Part shown: positions 1-8,375 of the stretch, piece after piece | Layout of the letters: every line of letters begins with the position of its first letter | Position numbering within the stretch: position 1 is the first letter of the stretch | Assembly (NCBI RefSeq): GCF_000262305.1 | Contig: NC_017910.1 | Coordinates: 2,294,001 to 2,358,000, forward strand | DNA length: 64,000 nt | Reading direction: 5' to 3' | From: Shimwellia blattae DSM 4481 = NBRC 105725 | Lineage (GTDB): Bacteria > Pseudomonadota > Gammaproteobacteria > Enterobacterales > Enterobacteriaceae | The notes under the pieces: model-generated | The model's database searches: none | What the model was told of the DNA's origin: nothing | Seen by the model: the letters and a program-made list of their open reading frames with translations, nothing else | Made by a program: the position numbers and the translations under genes

Positions 1-1
1 T

Positions 2-1102
2 GCGGTGATCGCTAACGTCTCCTACCTGGTGATTGTCTTCTCCGCCCTGAGCTTTTTCACGGATACCCCGTCGGCGCGGATTTTTGGCGACGGTAACACC
101 TGGCAGGCGATTGTTGGCGCCTCGCTTCTTTTATGGATAGTCCACTGGCTGGTGCTGCGCGGGGTGCAGACCGCCGCCGGTATTAACCTGATAGCCACCC
201 TGGCCAAGCTGGTGCCCCTCGGGCTGTTTATTGTCCTTGCCCTGCTGGCGTTTAAGCTGTCCACCTTTAAGCTGGATTTTACCGGCGTTGAGCTGGGTGT
301 GCCGGTCTGGGAGCAGGTTAAAAACACCATGCTCATTACCCTGTGGGTGTTTATTGGGGTGGAGGGTGCGGTGGTGGTCTCTGCCCGCGCCCGCCATAAA
401 AAGGATGTGGGCCGGGCAACGCTGCTGGCAGTGATGGCGGCGCTACTGGTCTATTTACTGGTGACGCTGCTCTCCGTTGGCGTGGTGCCACGCAGTGAGC
501 TGGCAGAAATGCGCAACCCGTCAATGGCCACACTGATGGTCAGTATGATAGGCCCCTGGGGGGATGTGATCATCGCCGCCGGTCTGATTATCTCAGTCTG
601 TGGCGCCTACCTCAGCTGGACCATTATGGCCGCTGAAGTGCCGTTTCTGGCAGCAACCCACCGGGCGTTTCCGCGTATCTTCGCCAGACAAAACCGCAAT
701 AATGCACCGGCGGCTTCCCTGTGGCTGACCAACATCAGCGTGCAGATCTGCCTGGTGCTGATCTGGGCGACCGATTCTGACTACAACACCCTGCTGACTA
801 TCGCCTCAGAAATGATCCTCGTGCCGTATCTGCTGGTGGGGGCCTTTTTGCTCAAAATGGCCCGCACACCGGCCCAGACGATAACCGGTATCGGCGCCTG
901 CATCTACGGGGTCTGGTTACTGTATGCCTCCGGCCCGACCCACCTGATGCTCTCCGTGGTGCTGTATGCGCCGGGCTTGCTGGTCTTCCTCTATGCTCGC
1001 TATACTCACCGCCACGATATTCCTCTGGCTACCCGGGAAAAAGCACTGATTGGACTGATCCTCGCGGCCACTGTGCCCGCCACATGGATGCTGATCGGCT
1101 AG
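2..1102 (+). CDS. ydgI: YdgI/ArcD-type amino acid antiporter, N-terminus outside the window
   Basis: This is the C-terminal part (366 residues) of an APC-superfamily transporter, a multi-pass inner-membrane protein. It matches E. coli YdgI, a putative arginine:ornithine antiporter of about 460 residues, so roughly the first 95 residues lie before base 1. The reading frame is open from base 2. About nine hydrophobic segments are visible, with the family's VFIGVEGAVVVSARARHK stretch near visible residue 115. It lies 22 bp ahead of folM in the same direction, as in E. coli. Substrate specificity is inferred from the family only. Confidence 0.9.
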   Translation, partial: AVIANVSYLVIVFSALSFFTDTPSARIFGDGNTWQAIVGASLLLWIVHWLVLRGVQTAAGINLIATLAKLVPLGLFIVLALLAFKLSTFKLDFTGVELGVPVWEQVKNTMLITLWVFIGVEGAVVVSARARHKKDVGRATLLAVMAALLVYLLVTLLSVGVVPRSELAEMRNPSMATLMVSMIGPWGDVIIAAGLIISVCGAYLSWTIMAAEVPFLAATHRAFPRIFARQNRNNAPAASLWLTNISVQICLVLIWATDSDYNTLLTIASEMILVPYLLVGAFLLKMARTPAQTITGIGACIYGVWLLYASGPTHLMLSVVLYAPGLLVFLYARYTHRHDIPLATREKALIGLILAATVPATWMLIG

Positions 1103-1124
1103 GGCCCGGTTTCAGGACACTGTT

Positions 1125-1850
1125 ATGGCAACACCACGTCTGCAGCGCCCGGTTGTAATCACCGGTGGGGGCCGCCGTATCGGGCTGGCCCTCGCCCGCC
1201 ATTTTATTCACACCGGCCAGCCGGTGATAATCAGCTACCGCACCCGTTACCCGGAAGTTGCGCAGCTTGAAGCCCTCGGCGTGGTCTGCCTGGCGGCGGA
1301 TTTCAGCACCTCTCAGGGGGTCACTGCCTTCGCCGCACAGGTCCGCGAACAGGCCGGTAGCCTGCGCGCGCTTATCCACAACGCCAGCCAGTGGTTGCCG
1401 GAATCTGCCGACGTGCCGCTAACAGAAACCCTGGCGACCATGCTGCAAATCCACGTTAACGCCCCCTACCTGCTGAACCATTTACTGAGCGACTTGCTGT
1501 GCGGCCAGGGCCCTGCCGGGGCGGATATTATCCACTTCACGGACTACGTTGCCGGGCGCGGCAGCGACAAGCACATTGCCTATGCCGCCAGTAAAGCGGC
1601 CCTGGAGAATATGACCCTCTCCTTCGCGCGTAAATTTGCCCCGGAGGTGAAAGTGAACGCCATCGCCCCGGCGCTGATTATGTTTCACCCGGATGACAGC
1701 GACAGCTACCGCCAGCAGGCGCTGGATAAATCGCTGATGAAAATCGCCCCCGGTGAGCAGGAGATCGTTGAGCTGGTGAGCTATTTGCTGCGCTCGCGTT
1801 ACGTTACCGGCCGGAGCCACGCGGTAGATGGCGGGCGCCATCTGCGCTAA
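1125..1850 (+). CDS. folM: Dihydromonapterin reductase FolM (short-chain dehydrogenase)
   Basis: FolM reduces dihydromonapterin to tetrahydromonapterin with NADPH and has weak dihydrofolate reductase activity; it is cytosolic. The 241-residue protein has the SDR cofactor motif variant TGGGRRIG at residues 13-20, typical of pteridine-reductase-like SDRs, the HNAS segment near 85-88 and the catalytic pair Tyr153/Lys157 in YAASK. Its length equals E. coli FolM within one residue. The ATG start gives the family N-terminus. In E. coli glpM (ydgC) follows; here only 76 bp separate folM from rstA and no glpM is present. Confidence 0.95.
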   Translation: MATPRLQRPVVITGGGRRIGLALARHFIHTGQPVIISYRTRYPEVAQLEALGVVCLAADFSTSQGVTAFAAQVREQAGSLRALIHNASQWLPESADVPLTETLATMLQIHVNAPYLLNHLLSDLLCGQGPAGADIIHFTDYVAGRGSDKHIAYAASKAALENMTLSFARKFAPEVKVNAIAPALIMFHPDDSDSYRQQALDKSLMKIAPGEQEIVELVSYLLRSRYVTGRSHAVDGGRHLR

Positions 1851-1926
1851 CGCCTTGTTACCCTTAGTGAATAGCGCTTCGCCGGGGATGCGTGTATGTT
1901 AGCTTTTTTCGTTAATCAGATGTGCT

Positions 1927-2652
1927 ATGAGTAAAATCGTTTTTGTTGAAGATGATCCCGACGTCGGGGCGCTTATCTCTGCCTATCTGGGCAAGCACGA
2001 TATTGATGTTGTGGTGGAAAGCCGGGGTGACCGGGCAGAGGCGGTGATCCGCGAGCAGGCGCCGGACCTGGTACTGCTGGATATTATGCTGCCCGGTAAA
2101 GACGGCATGACGCTGTGTCGCGATCTGCGCCCCCAGTGGGAGGGCCCTATCGTTCTGCTCACCTCCCTTGACAGCGACATGAACCATATTCTGGCCCTGG
2201 AGATGGGCGCCAGTGACTATATTCTCAAAACCACCCCTCCTGCCGTGCTGCTGGCCCGCCTGCGTCTGCACCTGCGCCAGCATGAGGCCATGCACAGCCA
2301 GGCGGCAGAATCCGCTGCGCAAAAAACCCATACCGCCATACGCTTTGGCACCCTGTGTATCGATCCGCTTAACCGCCAGGTCACCCTCGGTGAGGAGACG
2401 GTCGTGCTCTCTACCGCCGATTTTGACCTGCTCTGGACGCTGGCCACCCACGCGGGCGAAATTATGGACCGGGATGCCCTGCTCAGAAATCTGCGCGGGG
2501 TGGCCTACGACGGGCTGGACCGCAGTATAGATGTGGCTATCTCCCGGTTGCGTAAAAAGCTGTCTGACAACGCGACCGAGCCCTACCGAATCAAAACCGT
2601 GCGTAATAAGGGGTATCTTTTCGCCCCCCACGCCTGGGAAAGCCAGCGCTGA
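1927..2652 (+). CDS. rstA: Response regulator RstA (OmpR family)
   Basis: RstA is the DNA-binding partner of sensor kinase RstB and part of the PhoPQ-linked acid and envelope-stress network in enterobacteria. The receiver domain occupies residues 1-115, with the acidic pocket EDD at 8-10, the phospho-acceptor Asp52 in LLDIMLPGKDG, Thr79 and Lys101. A winged-helix DNA-binding domain follows from about residue 135 and ends in IKTVRNKGYLF. The stop codon overlaps the rstB start (ATGA at 2652), so translation is probably coupled. Length 241 residues is normal for the family. Confidence 0.97.
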   Translation: MSKIVFVEDDPDVGALISAYLGKHDIDVVVESRGDRAEAVIREQAPDLVLLDIMLPGKDGMTLCRDLRPQWEGPIVLLTSLDSDMNHILALEMGASDYILKTTPPAVLLARLRLHLRQHEAMHSQAAESAAQKTHTAIRFGTLCIDPLNRQVTLGEETVVLSTADFDLLWTLATHAGEIMDRDALLRNLRGVAYDGLDRSIDVAISRLRKKLSDNATEPYRIKTVRNKGYLFAPHAWESQR

Positions 2653-3950
2653 TGAAAAAACTGTTTATCCAGTTCTACCTGCTGCTGTTCGTCTGCTTTC
2701 TGGTCATGACCATGCTGGTCGGGCTGGTTTATAAGTTCACCGCCGAGCGGGCCGGTCGCCAGTCGCTGGACGATCTGATGAAAAGCTCCCTGTACCTGAT
2801 GCGCAGCGAATTACGGGAGATCCCGCCCCGGGACTGGAATAAAACCATTGATGACCTCGATCTCAACCTCTCTTTTGAGCTGCATATCGAACCGCTGGAT
2901 AAATTCAGGCTTGATGCCGCCTCCACCCGGCGCCTGCACAAGGGGGATATTATCGCCCTGGATGAGGAGTACACCTTTATTCAGCGCATCCCCCGCAGCC
3001 ACTATGTGCTTGCCGTAGGGCCGATTCCGTATCTGTTCTACCTGCACCAGATGCGCCTGCTGGATATTGCGCTGATGGCGCTGATTGCCATCTCTCTGGC
3101 GGTTCCGGTGTTTATCTGGATGCGCCCCCACTGGCAGGACATGCTGAAGATTGAGAACGCGGCCCAGCGCTTTGGCCGCGGTCACCTGGATGAGCGGATC
3201 CATTTTGACAGCGACTCCAGTTTTGAGCGGCTGGGCATTGCCTTTAACCAGATGGCGGACAATATCAATGCGCTGATCGCCAGTAAAAAGCAGCTGATTG
3301 ACGGCATTGCCCACGAGCTGCGCACACCGCTGGTGCGCCTGCGCTACCGGCTGGCGATGAGTGATAACCTCAGCGAAGAGGAAGAGCAGGCGCTGAACCG
3401 GGATATCGGGCAGCTGGAGTCGCTTATCGAGGAGCTGCTGACCTATGCCCGCCTGGATCGCCCGCAAAACGAGCTTCACCTCAGCGCCACAGACTTGCCC
3501 GCCTGGCTGGATCAACACACGGCCGATTTGCGCCTGATCGCCCCCCACCGGGAGATAACGCTTGATGCGCCCCCCGGGGCCGGGTTTGGCCTGGTGGATC
3601 TGCGCCTGATGGCCCGGGTGGTGGATAATCTGGTGAATAACGCCCTGCGCTACAGTCGGCAGCGGGTGCGGATCTCTTTGCGCTGTGAGAATAACCTTGC
3701 CTGCCTGCAGGTGGACGACGACGGCCCCGGTATTCCTGCCGCCGAGCGGGAGCGGGTCTTCGAGCCCTTTGTGCGCCTGGATCCCAGCCGCGACCGGGCC
3801 ACCGGCGGCTGCGGGCTGGGGCTGGCGATTGTCTATTCCATTGCCCAGGCGATGGGGGGCCAGGTGAGCGTGGCGGATAATGTTGCCGGCGGGGCGAGTT
3901 TCCGCTTTACCTGGCCGCCGCTCACCGGGCCCGGGGCTCCCCACCGCTAA
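2652..3950 (+). CDS. rstB: Sensor histidine kinase RstB
   Basis: RstB is the inner-membrane sensor kinase that phosphorylates RstA. In the 432 residues I see TM1 at about 5-27, a periplasmic sensor region, TM2 at about 137-157, a HAMP linker, the dimerisation/phospho-acceptor helix with His221 in GIAHELRTPLVRLR, an N box around 323-336 (DNLVNNALRYS), then G boxes DDDGPGIP and GCGLGLAIV. All catalytic motifs are intact. It overlaps rstA by one base and is followed by the Ter site and tus, the same order as in E. coli. Confidence 0.97.
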   Translation: MKKLFIQFYLLLFVCFLVMTMLVGLVYKFTAERAGRQSLDDLMKSSLYLMRSELREIPPRDWNKTIDDLDLNLSFELHIEPLDKFRLDAASTRRLHKGDIIALDEEYTFIQRIPRSHYVLAVGPIPYLFYLHQMRLLDIALMALIAISLAVPVFIWMRPHWQDMLKIENAAQRFGRGHLDERIHFDSDSSFERLGIAFNQMADNINALIASKKQLIDGIAHELRTPLVRLRYRLAMSDNLSEEEEQALNRDIGQLESLIEELLTYARLDRPQNELHLSATDLPAWLDQHTADLRLIAPHREITLDAPPGAGFGLVDLRLMARVVDNLVNNALRYSRQRVRISLRCENNLACLQVDDDGPGIPAAERERVFEPFVRLDPSRDRATGGCGLGLAIVYSIAQAMGGQVSVADNVAGGASFRFTWPPLTGPGAPHR

Positions 3951-4017
3951 GGCAAGGCCCCCTTGCGGAAAATATGATGGCGGCGCTGGACTCACCCCGG
4001 GCAGCGTGCTAAAAAAT

Positions 4018-4040
4018 AATAAGCATGTTGTAACTAAAGA
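4018..4040 (+). other. Ter replication fork arrest site (TerB type)
   Basis: The core GCATGTTGTAACTAAAG matches the enterobacterial Ter consensus and, over 23 bases, differs from my memory of E. coli TerB only at the C of GCATG and at the final base. It lies 30 bp upstream of the tus ATG, as TerB does in E. coli, so it should serve both as a Tus-bound fork trap and as the tus autorepression operator. With this orientation the non-permissive face points to lower coordinates, so forks moving in the + direction are blocked. Confidence 0.95.
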
Positions 4041-4069
4041 CCCTTTTTCCGCCAATTATGAGGTTCTGT

Positions 4070-5002
4070 ATGACCCGCTACTCTCTGACAGAGCGCCTGA
4101 GGCTCACCTTCAGCACCCTGGAAAGCCGCCTGCAGCAGCTAAATAGCGAACTGGCCGACACCCGGCTACTGGTGGCCCGGGTGTTCCGCCTGCCGGATAT
4201 CGACAAAGGCGCAGAGCACGAACCGCTGGCGGAGATTGCCGTTGAACAGCTCACCGGTAAGGCGGCCGCCCGGGCCACCCTCAGCCACTTCACCCATCTG
4301 TTTATTCAGCAGCAGTCAGAAAAGCGCAGCACCAAAGCCGCCGTGCGGCTGCCTGGTGCATTATGCTATAACGTGACACCGTCACAAAAAACCGCACTTC
4401 AGGCGCTTATTAACGATATCAATACGTTAAAGGCCGGGTTTGAGCAGATTATTACGGTGGAGTCCGGCATTGCCCCCGGAGCCCGGTTTGAGTGGGTCCA
4501 CCAGCGCTTTCCTGGCCTGCTGACACTGAACGCCTATCGCCGGATCACCGTGCTGGATAACCCGTCGACCATTAATTTTGGCTGGGCAAATAAGCAGATA
4601 ATCAAAAACCTGAGCCGGGATGAGCTGCTCGCCACCCTGGAAAAGAGCCTGAATAACCCGCGAACGGTGCCGGTAAAAGACCGGGAACGCTGGCTGGAGA
4701 ATGTCGCCCGCGAATACCAGGACGTTGCCGCCCTGCCCGCCAGCGCCCGGCTGAAAATCAAACGCCCGGTGAAAGTGCAGCCCGTGGCCCGGGTGTGGTA
4801 TGCCGGGCAACAGCGCCAGGTCCAGTACGCCTGCCCCTCTCCGCTGCTGGCCCTGTGCCAGCGCGAGGCGGGTGAAGCCATTCCGGATATGGGCGAGTTG
4901 CTGAACTACGACGCAGACAATATTCGCCACCGTTACCGGCCAGAGGCGCAGCCGCTGCGTTTGCTTATCCCGCGGCTGCACGTCTGGCTGGCAGAGCCGT
5001 AA
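4070..5002 (+). CDS. tus: DNA replication terminus site-binding protein Tus
   Basis: Tus binds Ter sites as a monomer and blocks the replicative helicase from one side. I chose the ATG at 4070 ([14 protein letters not shown]) over an in-frame ATG at 4058 because it gives 310 residues, against 309 in E. coli, and aligns with the E. coli N-terminus. Conserved stretches include [36 protein letters not shown], the DNA-contacting [11 protein letters not shown] and the C-terminal [13 protein letters not shown]. The gene converges on fumC with one base between the stop codons. The upstream Ter site suggests autoregulation. Confidence 0.97.
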   Translation: MTRYSLTERLRLTFSTLESRLQQLNSELADTRLLVARVFRLPDIDKGAEHEPLAEIAVEQLTGKAAARATLSHFTHLFIQQQSEKRSTKAAVRLPGALCYNVTPSQKTALQALINDINTLKAGFEQIITVESGIAPGARFEWVHQRFPGLLTLNAYRRITVLDNPSTINFGWANKQIIKNLSRDELLATLEKSLNNPRTVPVKDRERWLENVAREYQDVAALPASARLKIKRPVKVQPVARVWYAGQQRQVQYACPSPLLALCQREAGEAIPDMGELLNYDADNIRHRYRPEAQPLRLLIPRLHVWLAEP

Positions 5003-5003
5003 C

Positions 5004-6401
5004 TCAGGGGTGCAGGCTGCCGGTCATCTCCCGGGGGCGTACCCAGCGGTCAAACTCCTGTTCGGTGAGGTAGCCCAGTTGCAGTGCCGACTGTTTCAGG
5101 GTCAGCCCTTCCCGGTGCGCTTTTTTGGCAATTTCTGCTGCTTTGTCGTACCCGATATGGGGGTTAAGGGCAGTGACCAGCATCAGGGACTCATTCAGCA
5201 GTTTGTCTATACGCTGGCGGTTCGGGGTGATACCGGCCGCACAGTGGGTATTAAAGCTGGTTATCCCGTCGGCCAGCAGGCGCACGGACTGCAACAGGTT
5301 ATGAATGATCATGGGCCGGTACACGTTAAGCTCAAAGTTCCCGGACGCCCCGCCAATACTGACCGCCACATCGTTGCCCATCACCTGGCAACACAGCATG
5401 GTGACCGCCTCGCACTGGGTGGGGTTCACTTTCCCCGGCATAATCGAGCTGCCGGGCTCATTTTCCGGAATGCTGATTTCGCCAATCCCGCAGCGCGGGC
5501 CGGAGGCCAGCCAGCGCACATCGTTGGCAATTTTCATCATGCTGGCCGCCAGCCCTTTCAGGGCGCCATGCGTTTGGACTAAGGCATCACAGGTGGCCAG
5601 GGCTTCAAACTTGTTCGGGGCCGTCACAAACGGCTGGCTGGTGAGCGCGGCCAGCTCATCTGCCACCCGCCGGGCATATTCCGGGTGCGTGTTCAGCCCG
5701 GTGCCAACCGCGGTTCCCCCCAGCGCCAGCTCCGCCAGATGCGGCAGGCTGGCATCAATATGGCGCAGGCTGTTCTCCAGCATGGCGACCCAGCCGGAAA
5801 TCTCCTGGCCGAGGGTCAGCGGTGTGGCATCCTGCAGGTGGGTGCGGCCAATTTTAACAATATCCCGGCAGTCGGTAGCTTTCTGCGCCAGGGTTGCGCG
5901 CAGCTGGCTGATGGCCGGGATCAGCTGTGTGCGCACGGCGATCAGCGCCGCCACGTGCATGGCCGTGGGGAACACATCGTTAGAGCTCTGGCTCTTGTTA
6001 ACGTCATCATTGGGGTGTACCCGTCTGGCCATGCCCCGCTCGCCCCCCAGCAGTTCACTGGCCCGGTTGGCCAGCACTTCGTTCATATTCATGTTGGTCT
6101 GGGTGCCGGAGCCGGTCTGCCAGATGGCGAGCGGGAACTCCGCATCATGCTGCCCGGCCAGCACCTCATCAGCAGCCGCAATAATGGCCCCGGCACGATC
6201 CGCATCCAGCAGGCCGAGATCCACATTAACCCGGGCAGAGGCGCGCTTCGTCAGCGCCAGCGCCCGGATAAGCGCCGGGGGCATTTTTTCACTGGAGATG
6301 CGAAAATGTTCCAGCGAACGCTGGGTCTGGGCGCCCCATAGCCTGGCTGCGGGAACCTCAATATTGCCCATTGAGTCTTTTTCAATACGGGTGGTGGTCA
6401 T
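5004..6401 (-). CDS. fumC: Class II fumarase FumC
   Basis: FumC is the iron-free, oxidant-resistant fumarase that interconverts fumarate and L-malate. The 465-residue protein carries the superfamily signature [13 protein letters not shown] around residues 315-328, the [11 protein letters not shown] segment near 139-149 and [16 protein letters not shown] with the catalytic histidine near 188. The N-terminus [18 protein letters not shown] aligns with E. coli FumC (467 residues). In E. coli fumA lies immediately upstream of fumC; here about 2 kb of unrelated, AT-richer DNA separates them. FumC therefore needs its own promoter in the 6402-6678 stretch. Confidence 0.98.
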   Translation of the reverse strand: MTTTRIEKDSMGNIEVPAARLWGAQTQRSLEHFRISSEKMPPALIRALALTKRASARVNVDLGLLDADRAGAIIAAADEVLAGQHDAEFPLAIWQTGSGTQTNMNMNEVLANRASELLGGERGMARRVHPNDDVNKSQSSNDVFPTAMHVAALIAVRTQLIPAISQLRATLAQKATDCRDIVKIGRTHLQDATPLTLGQEISGWVAMLENSLRHIDASLPHLAELALGGTAVGTGLNTHPEYARRVADELAALTSQPFVTAPNKFEALATCDALVQTHGALKGLAASMMKIANDVRWLASGPRCGIGEISIPENEPGSSIMPGKVNPTQCEAVTMLCCQVMGNDVAVSIGGASGNFELNVYRPMIIHNLLQSVRLLADGITSFNTHCAAGITPNRQRIDKLLNESLMLVTALNPHIGYDKAAEIAKKAHREGLTLKQSALQLGYLTEQEFDRWVRPREMTGSLHP

Positions 6402-6678
6402 TATGCGCTCCTTGTTGATAGCCAGTTATGACTAAAAGTGTAGCCCGGTACAGGTAACATCCGGCGAATTCGCGCTTGCCTGTAATTGTCCCGGGGCGGT
6501 CATCCTGACGCCAGTGAATCATATCCGCCAGCGGGTTGCTGCGGGCAGTAAAAATCATAAGCGTATTTCAGATAAAACCACAACAGACGCCGTTGCATAT
6601 AGCTGGTACGTTAGCAATCTCTTTTATAACCCCTTACACAGATAACCCGGAGTAAATATTGATGAGTAAGACGTGGCC
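6402..6678. other. Intergenic stretch upstream of fumC; left border of the Hcp insertion
   Basis: This stretch separates fumC from the gene remnant at 6679. It must contain the fumC promoter on the minus strand, but I cannot name a convincing SoxS/MarA box by eye. A GGAG ribosome-binding sequence at about 6650-6653 precedes an ATG at 6662 that opens a different frame from the remnant. No complete gene, insertion sequence or tRNA is visible at this border. Confidence 0.5.
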
Positions 6679-6837
6679 ATGTACTGCATATCCCGCTTTA
6701 CAGAGGAATATCAGGATGTTTGCCAGCAACAAAACATCGAAAAACAAGGGTTATTGTTCTCTGATAGCCCCATCTGGCTCACATCCGTATTTTTTGTATT
6801 CGTAAGAGTTATTTTTTATCGCTACGTGAAATGGTAG
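6679..6837 (+). pseudogene. Decayed fusion of effector and membrane-protein gene fragments
   Basis: A 52-codon open frame from ATG 6679 to TAG 6835-6837. Its first part (MYCISRFTEEYQDVCQQQ) matches residues about 47-64 of the protein encoded at 7420-8112 (YYISCFTEEYQDVCQQQ), with about 50 bp of near-identical DNA. Its last part (FFVFVRVIFYRYVKW) matches the C-terminus of the small membrane protein ending at 8303 (FFVVVLVIFDRYVKW). The simplest reading is a second effector plus membrane-protein pair that lost the segment between by one in-frame deletion, and also lost the effector N-terminus. It probably makes no functional product. Whether it is expressed is unknown. Confidence 0.75.
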
Positions 6838-6882
6838 CAGTCAAAATTTACGTTATCTTAAATTTATTTATAAGGAAATAAA

Positions 6883-7362
6883 ATGTCTACTCCCGCACAT
6901 TTATGGCTTGAAGATGAAAATGGTTCCCCGATTACTGGCAGTTGTTTAATGCCACAGCGGCTGGGCTCTATCGAATTAAAATCATTCTCTCACGGTATCA
7001 CTATTCCCGTTGATCCCAAATGGGGAAAACTAACTGGTACGCGTGTACACAGCCCGATCACGATAGTGAAGGAGTTTGATCAGACAACACCACTCCTGTA
7101 CCGCGCTGTCTGTGAAGGGCGTACCATGAAGCGAGGGATTATCAGGATGTACCGCATTCTGGAATCAGGCGTTGAGGCCGAGTATTTCAATATCATAATG
7201 GAAAATGTCAAGTTCACCACGGTTGCTCCATACCTGTCGCCAGGAGGTATCAGCAGCACTCATCTTGAAACACTTGAATTACGTTACTCAGCGATCACCT
7301 GGAGGTATACGGATGGGAATATTATCTATCGTGATTCATGGAACGATCTTTTCTACGGCTAA
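6883..7362 (+). CDS. hcp: Hcp family type VI secretion tube protein, orphan
   Basis: Hcp forms hexameric rings that stack into the inner tube of the type VI secretion system; cargo effectors can ride inside the ring. The 159 residues align along their length with enterobacterial Hcp: AHLWLEDENGSPITGS at the start, IPVDPKWGKLTGTRVHSPI near 41-60, a central YRAVCEGRTMKRG, and the C-terminal LRYSAITWRYTDGNIIYRDSWND. AAGGA at 6872-6876 sets the ATG. No tss structural genes are in the window, so it must work with a machine encoded elsewhere if it is functional. It lies 57 bp ahead of the unrecognised gene at 7420, suggesting a cargo pair. Confidence 0.93.
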   Translation: MSTPAHLWLEDENGSPITGSCLMPQRLGSIELKSFSHGITIPVDPKWGKLTGTRVHSPITIVKEFDQTTPLLYRAVCEGRTMKRGIIRMYRILESGVEAEYFNIIMENVKFTTVAPYLSPGGISSTHLETLELRYSAITWRYTDGNIIYRDSWNDLFYG

Positions 7363-7419
7363 TAACTGCAGTCCTCAGCGTCCCCCCGGATAATACATCA
7401 TACCTGGTAAGGAATGGTT

Positions 7420-8112
7420 ATGAACTACAGCAATGAGGTTATCTCTTATTTACAGACGAATAATATTCTCGCCAGAAAGCTCGACCATGCATTAGCGGGT
7501 GTAAGAGAGGCGGTATCAAGGCAGGTTTCAATAACAGGTGCAGGTGCAACACGTATGCTGTACTACATATCCTGCTTTACGGAGGAGTATCAGGATGTTT
7601 GCCAGCAACAAAAAACAGAAGATATCCGATTCACCAAAGGTGTTTACTATATTCTCAGAAATCAAGATGTTGTGCATGAGATGCTTAATATCTACTTTAA
7701 AGAGATATTTTTGTACAAAACATCTGATCAAATAGAATATATCAAAAAAAATTTAATGGCAGTAAACATTCATATTGCTGCAAGCTCACTCACCAATACA
7801 GGATTCGCGTTAGCCACAGCAGCAGCCGTCGCCATTGGTATGAATTTACGCCTTGAAATGAGTGCGTCAGTCAGTAGTTGGGTATCAAGAGGAATCGCAT
7901 CCATAGGTCTATATGGTGTGGTGCAAAAAGCGGCAGAGAGTGCACATCGCCTTCGCCTTTTATCCCCGACCTACTACGCTGCGTTATATGCTCAGGAACT
8001 GGAGATGATGTATTTTCTGATCGAACCACTGTTTGAGCGGGCCGGGGCATTTAAAGCACAATGGACATCGGATAGTGATATTGCCGAAATTATCACCAGG
8101 ATGGTTCAGTAA
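7420..8112 (+). CDS. Unrecognised 230-residue protein, candidate Hcp-delivered effector
   Basis: I do not recognise a named family. AAGGA at 7409-7413 places the start at ATG 7420 rather than the in-frame ATG at 7414. The N-terminal half looks helical and amphipathic. Two hydrophobic segments follow, at residues about 118-141 (containing LTNTGFALATAAAVAIGM) and about 154-168 (WVSRGIASIGLYGVV). There is no signal peptide. The codons are AT-rich compared with neighbouring housekeeping genes. Position behind hcp and ahead of a small membrane protein, plus a possible hydrophobic hairpin, suggest a pore-forming or membrane-active type VI effector, comparable in size to Serratia Ssp6. This is inference; a chaperone or adaptor role is possible. 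Confidence 0.6.
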   Translation: MNYSNEVISYLQTNNILARKLDHALAGVREAVSRQVSITGAGATRMLYYISCFTEEYQDVCQQQKTEDIRFTKGVYYILRNQDVVHEMLNIYFKEIFLYKTSDQIEYIKKNLMAVNIHIAASSLTNTGFALATAAAVAIGMNLRLEMSASVSSWVSRGIASIGLYGVVQKAAESAHRLRLLSPTYYAALYAQELEMMYFLIEPLFERAGAFKAQWTSDSDIAEIITRMVQ

Positions 8113-8117
8113 ACATC

Positions 8118-8303
8118 ATGAACATTTTAAAAAGAATTATTAAGCGATTACTTAAGTCATTATTTTCGATGTATGGCCCTGCGTTACTGACTCTCTTTTT
8201 CGCCATCCTCCTGATACAGCTTTTCCCTGAAGGACCAGTATGGCCTGTGCCCATATTTTTCGTCGTTGTTCTGGTTATTTTTGATCGTTACGTGAAATGG
8301 TAG
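8118..8303 (+). CDS. Small two-helix membrane protein, candidate immunity protein
   Basis: The 61 residues have a basic amphipathic N-terminus (NILKRIIKRLLKSLF), then two hydrophobic segments at about 18-35 and 43-56, ending in DRYVKW, so an inner-membrane protein is likely. It starts 5 bp after the stop of the upstream gene with no strong ribosome-binding site of its own, which suggests translational coupling. The C-terminal sequence recurs in the remnant at 6679-6837, where it is again attached to the same partner gene. That conserved pairing supports an effector-immunity relationship. No sequence family is recognised. Confidence 0.6.
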   Translation: MNILKRIIKRLLKSLFSMYGPALLTLFFAILLIQLFPEGPVWPVPIFFVVVLVIFDRYVKW

Positions 8304-8327
8304 CCGCAGCCTGCCCCCGGATGATGC

Positions 8328-8359
8328 GGCCCTTTACCGGCGGGTGCCGGCAAAGGGCC
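8328..8359. terminator. Strong stem-loop between the Hcp module and fumA
   Basis: Fourteen-base arms (GGCCCTTTACCGGC and GCCGGCAAAGGGCC, one mismatch) flank a GGGT loop between two convergent genes. There is no T-run on either side, so it is terminator-like rather than a textbook intrinsic terminator. It also marks the right edge of the accessory insertion. Confidence 0.5.
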
Positions 8360-8375
8360 CTGGGCCGTCAGGCGA

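Noticed and set aside
1898..1915. PhoP-box-like GTTAG and GTTAA pair before rstA
   Set aside because: The half-sites are 13 bp apart instead of 11 and deviate from GTTTA, so the match is too weak to call although rstA is PhoP-controlled in E. coli.
2811..4055. 414-codon antisense frame opposite rstB
   Set aside because: Shadow of a GC-rich gene with intact kinase motifs on the + strand; no plausible protein family.
5305..6435. 376-codon + strand frame opposite fumC
   Set aside because: Shadow frame of fumC; no domain, and it covers the complete conserved fumarase on the other strand.
6402..8375. Prophage or insertion-sequence origin of the Hcp module
   Set aside because: No integrase, transposase, terminal inverted repeat, direct repeat or tRNA border could be seen; Hcp resembles phage tail tube proteins only through the type VI relationship.
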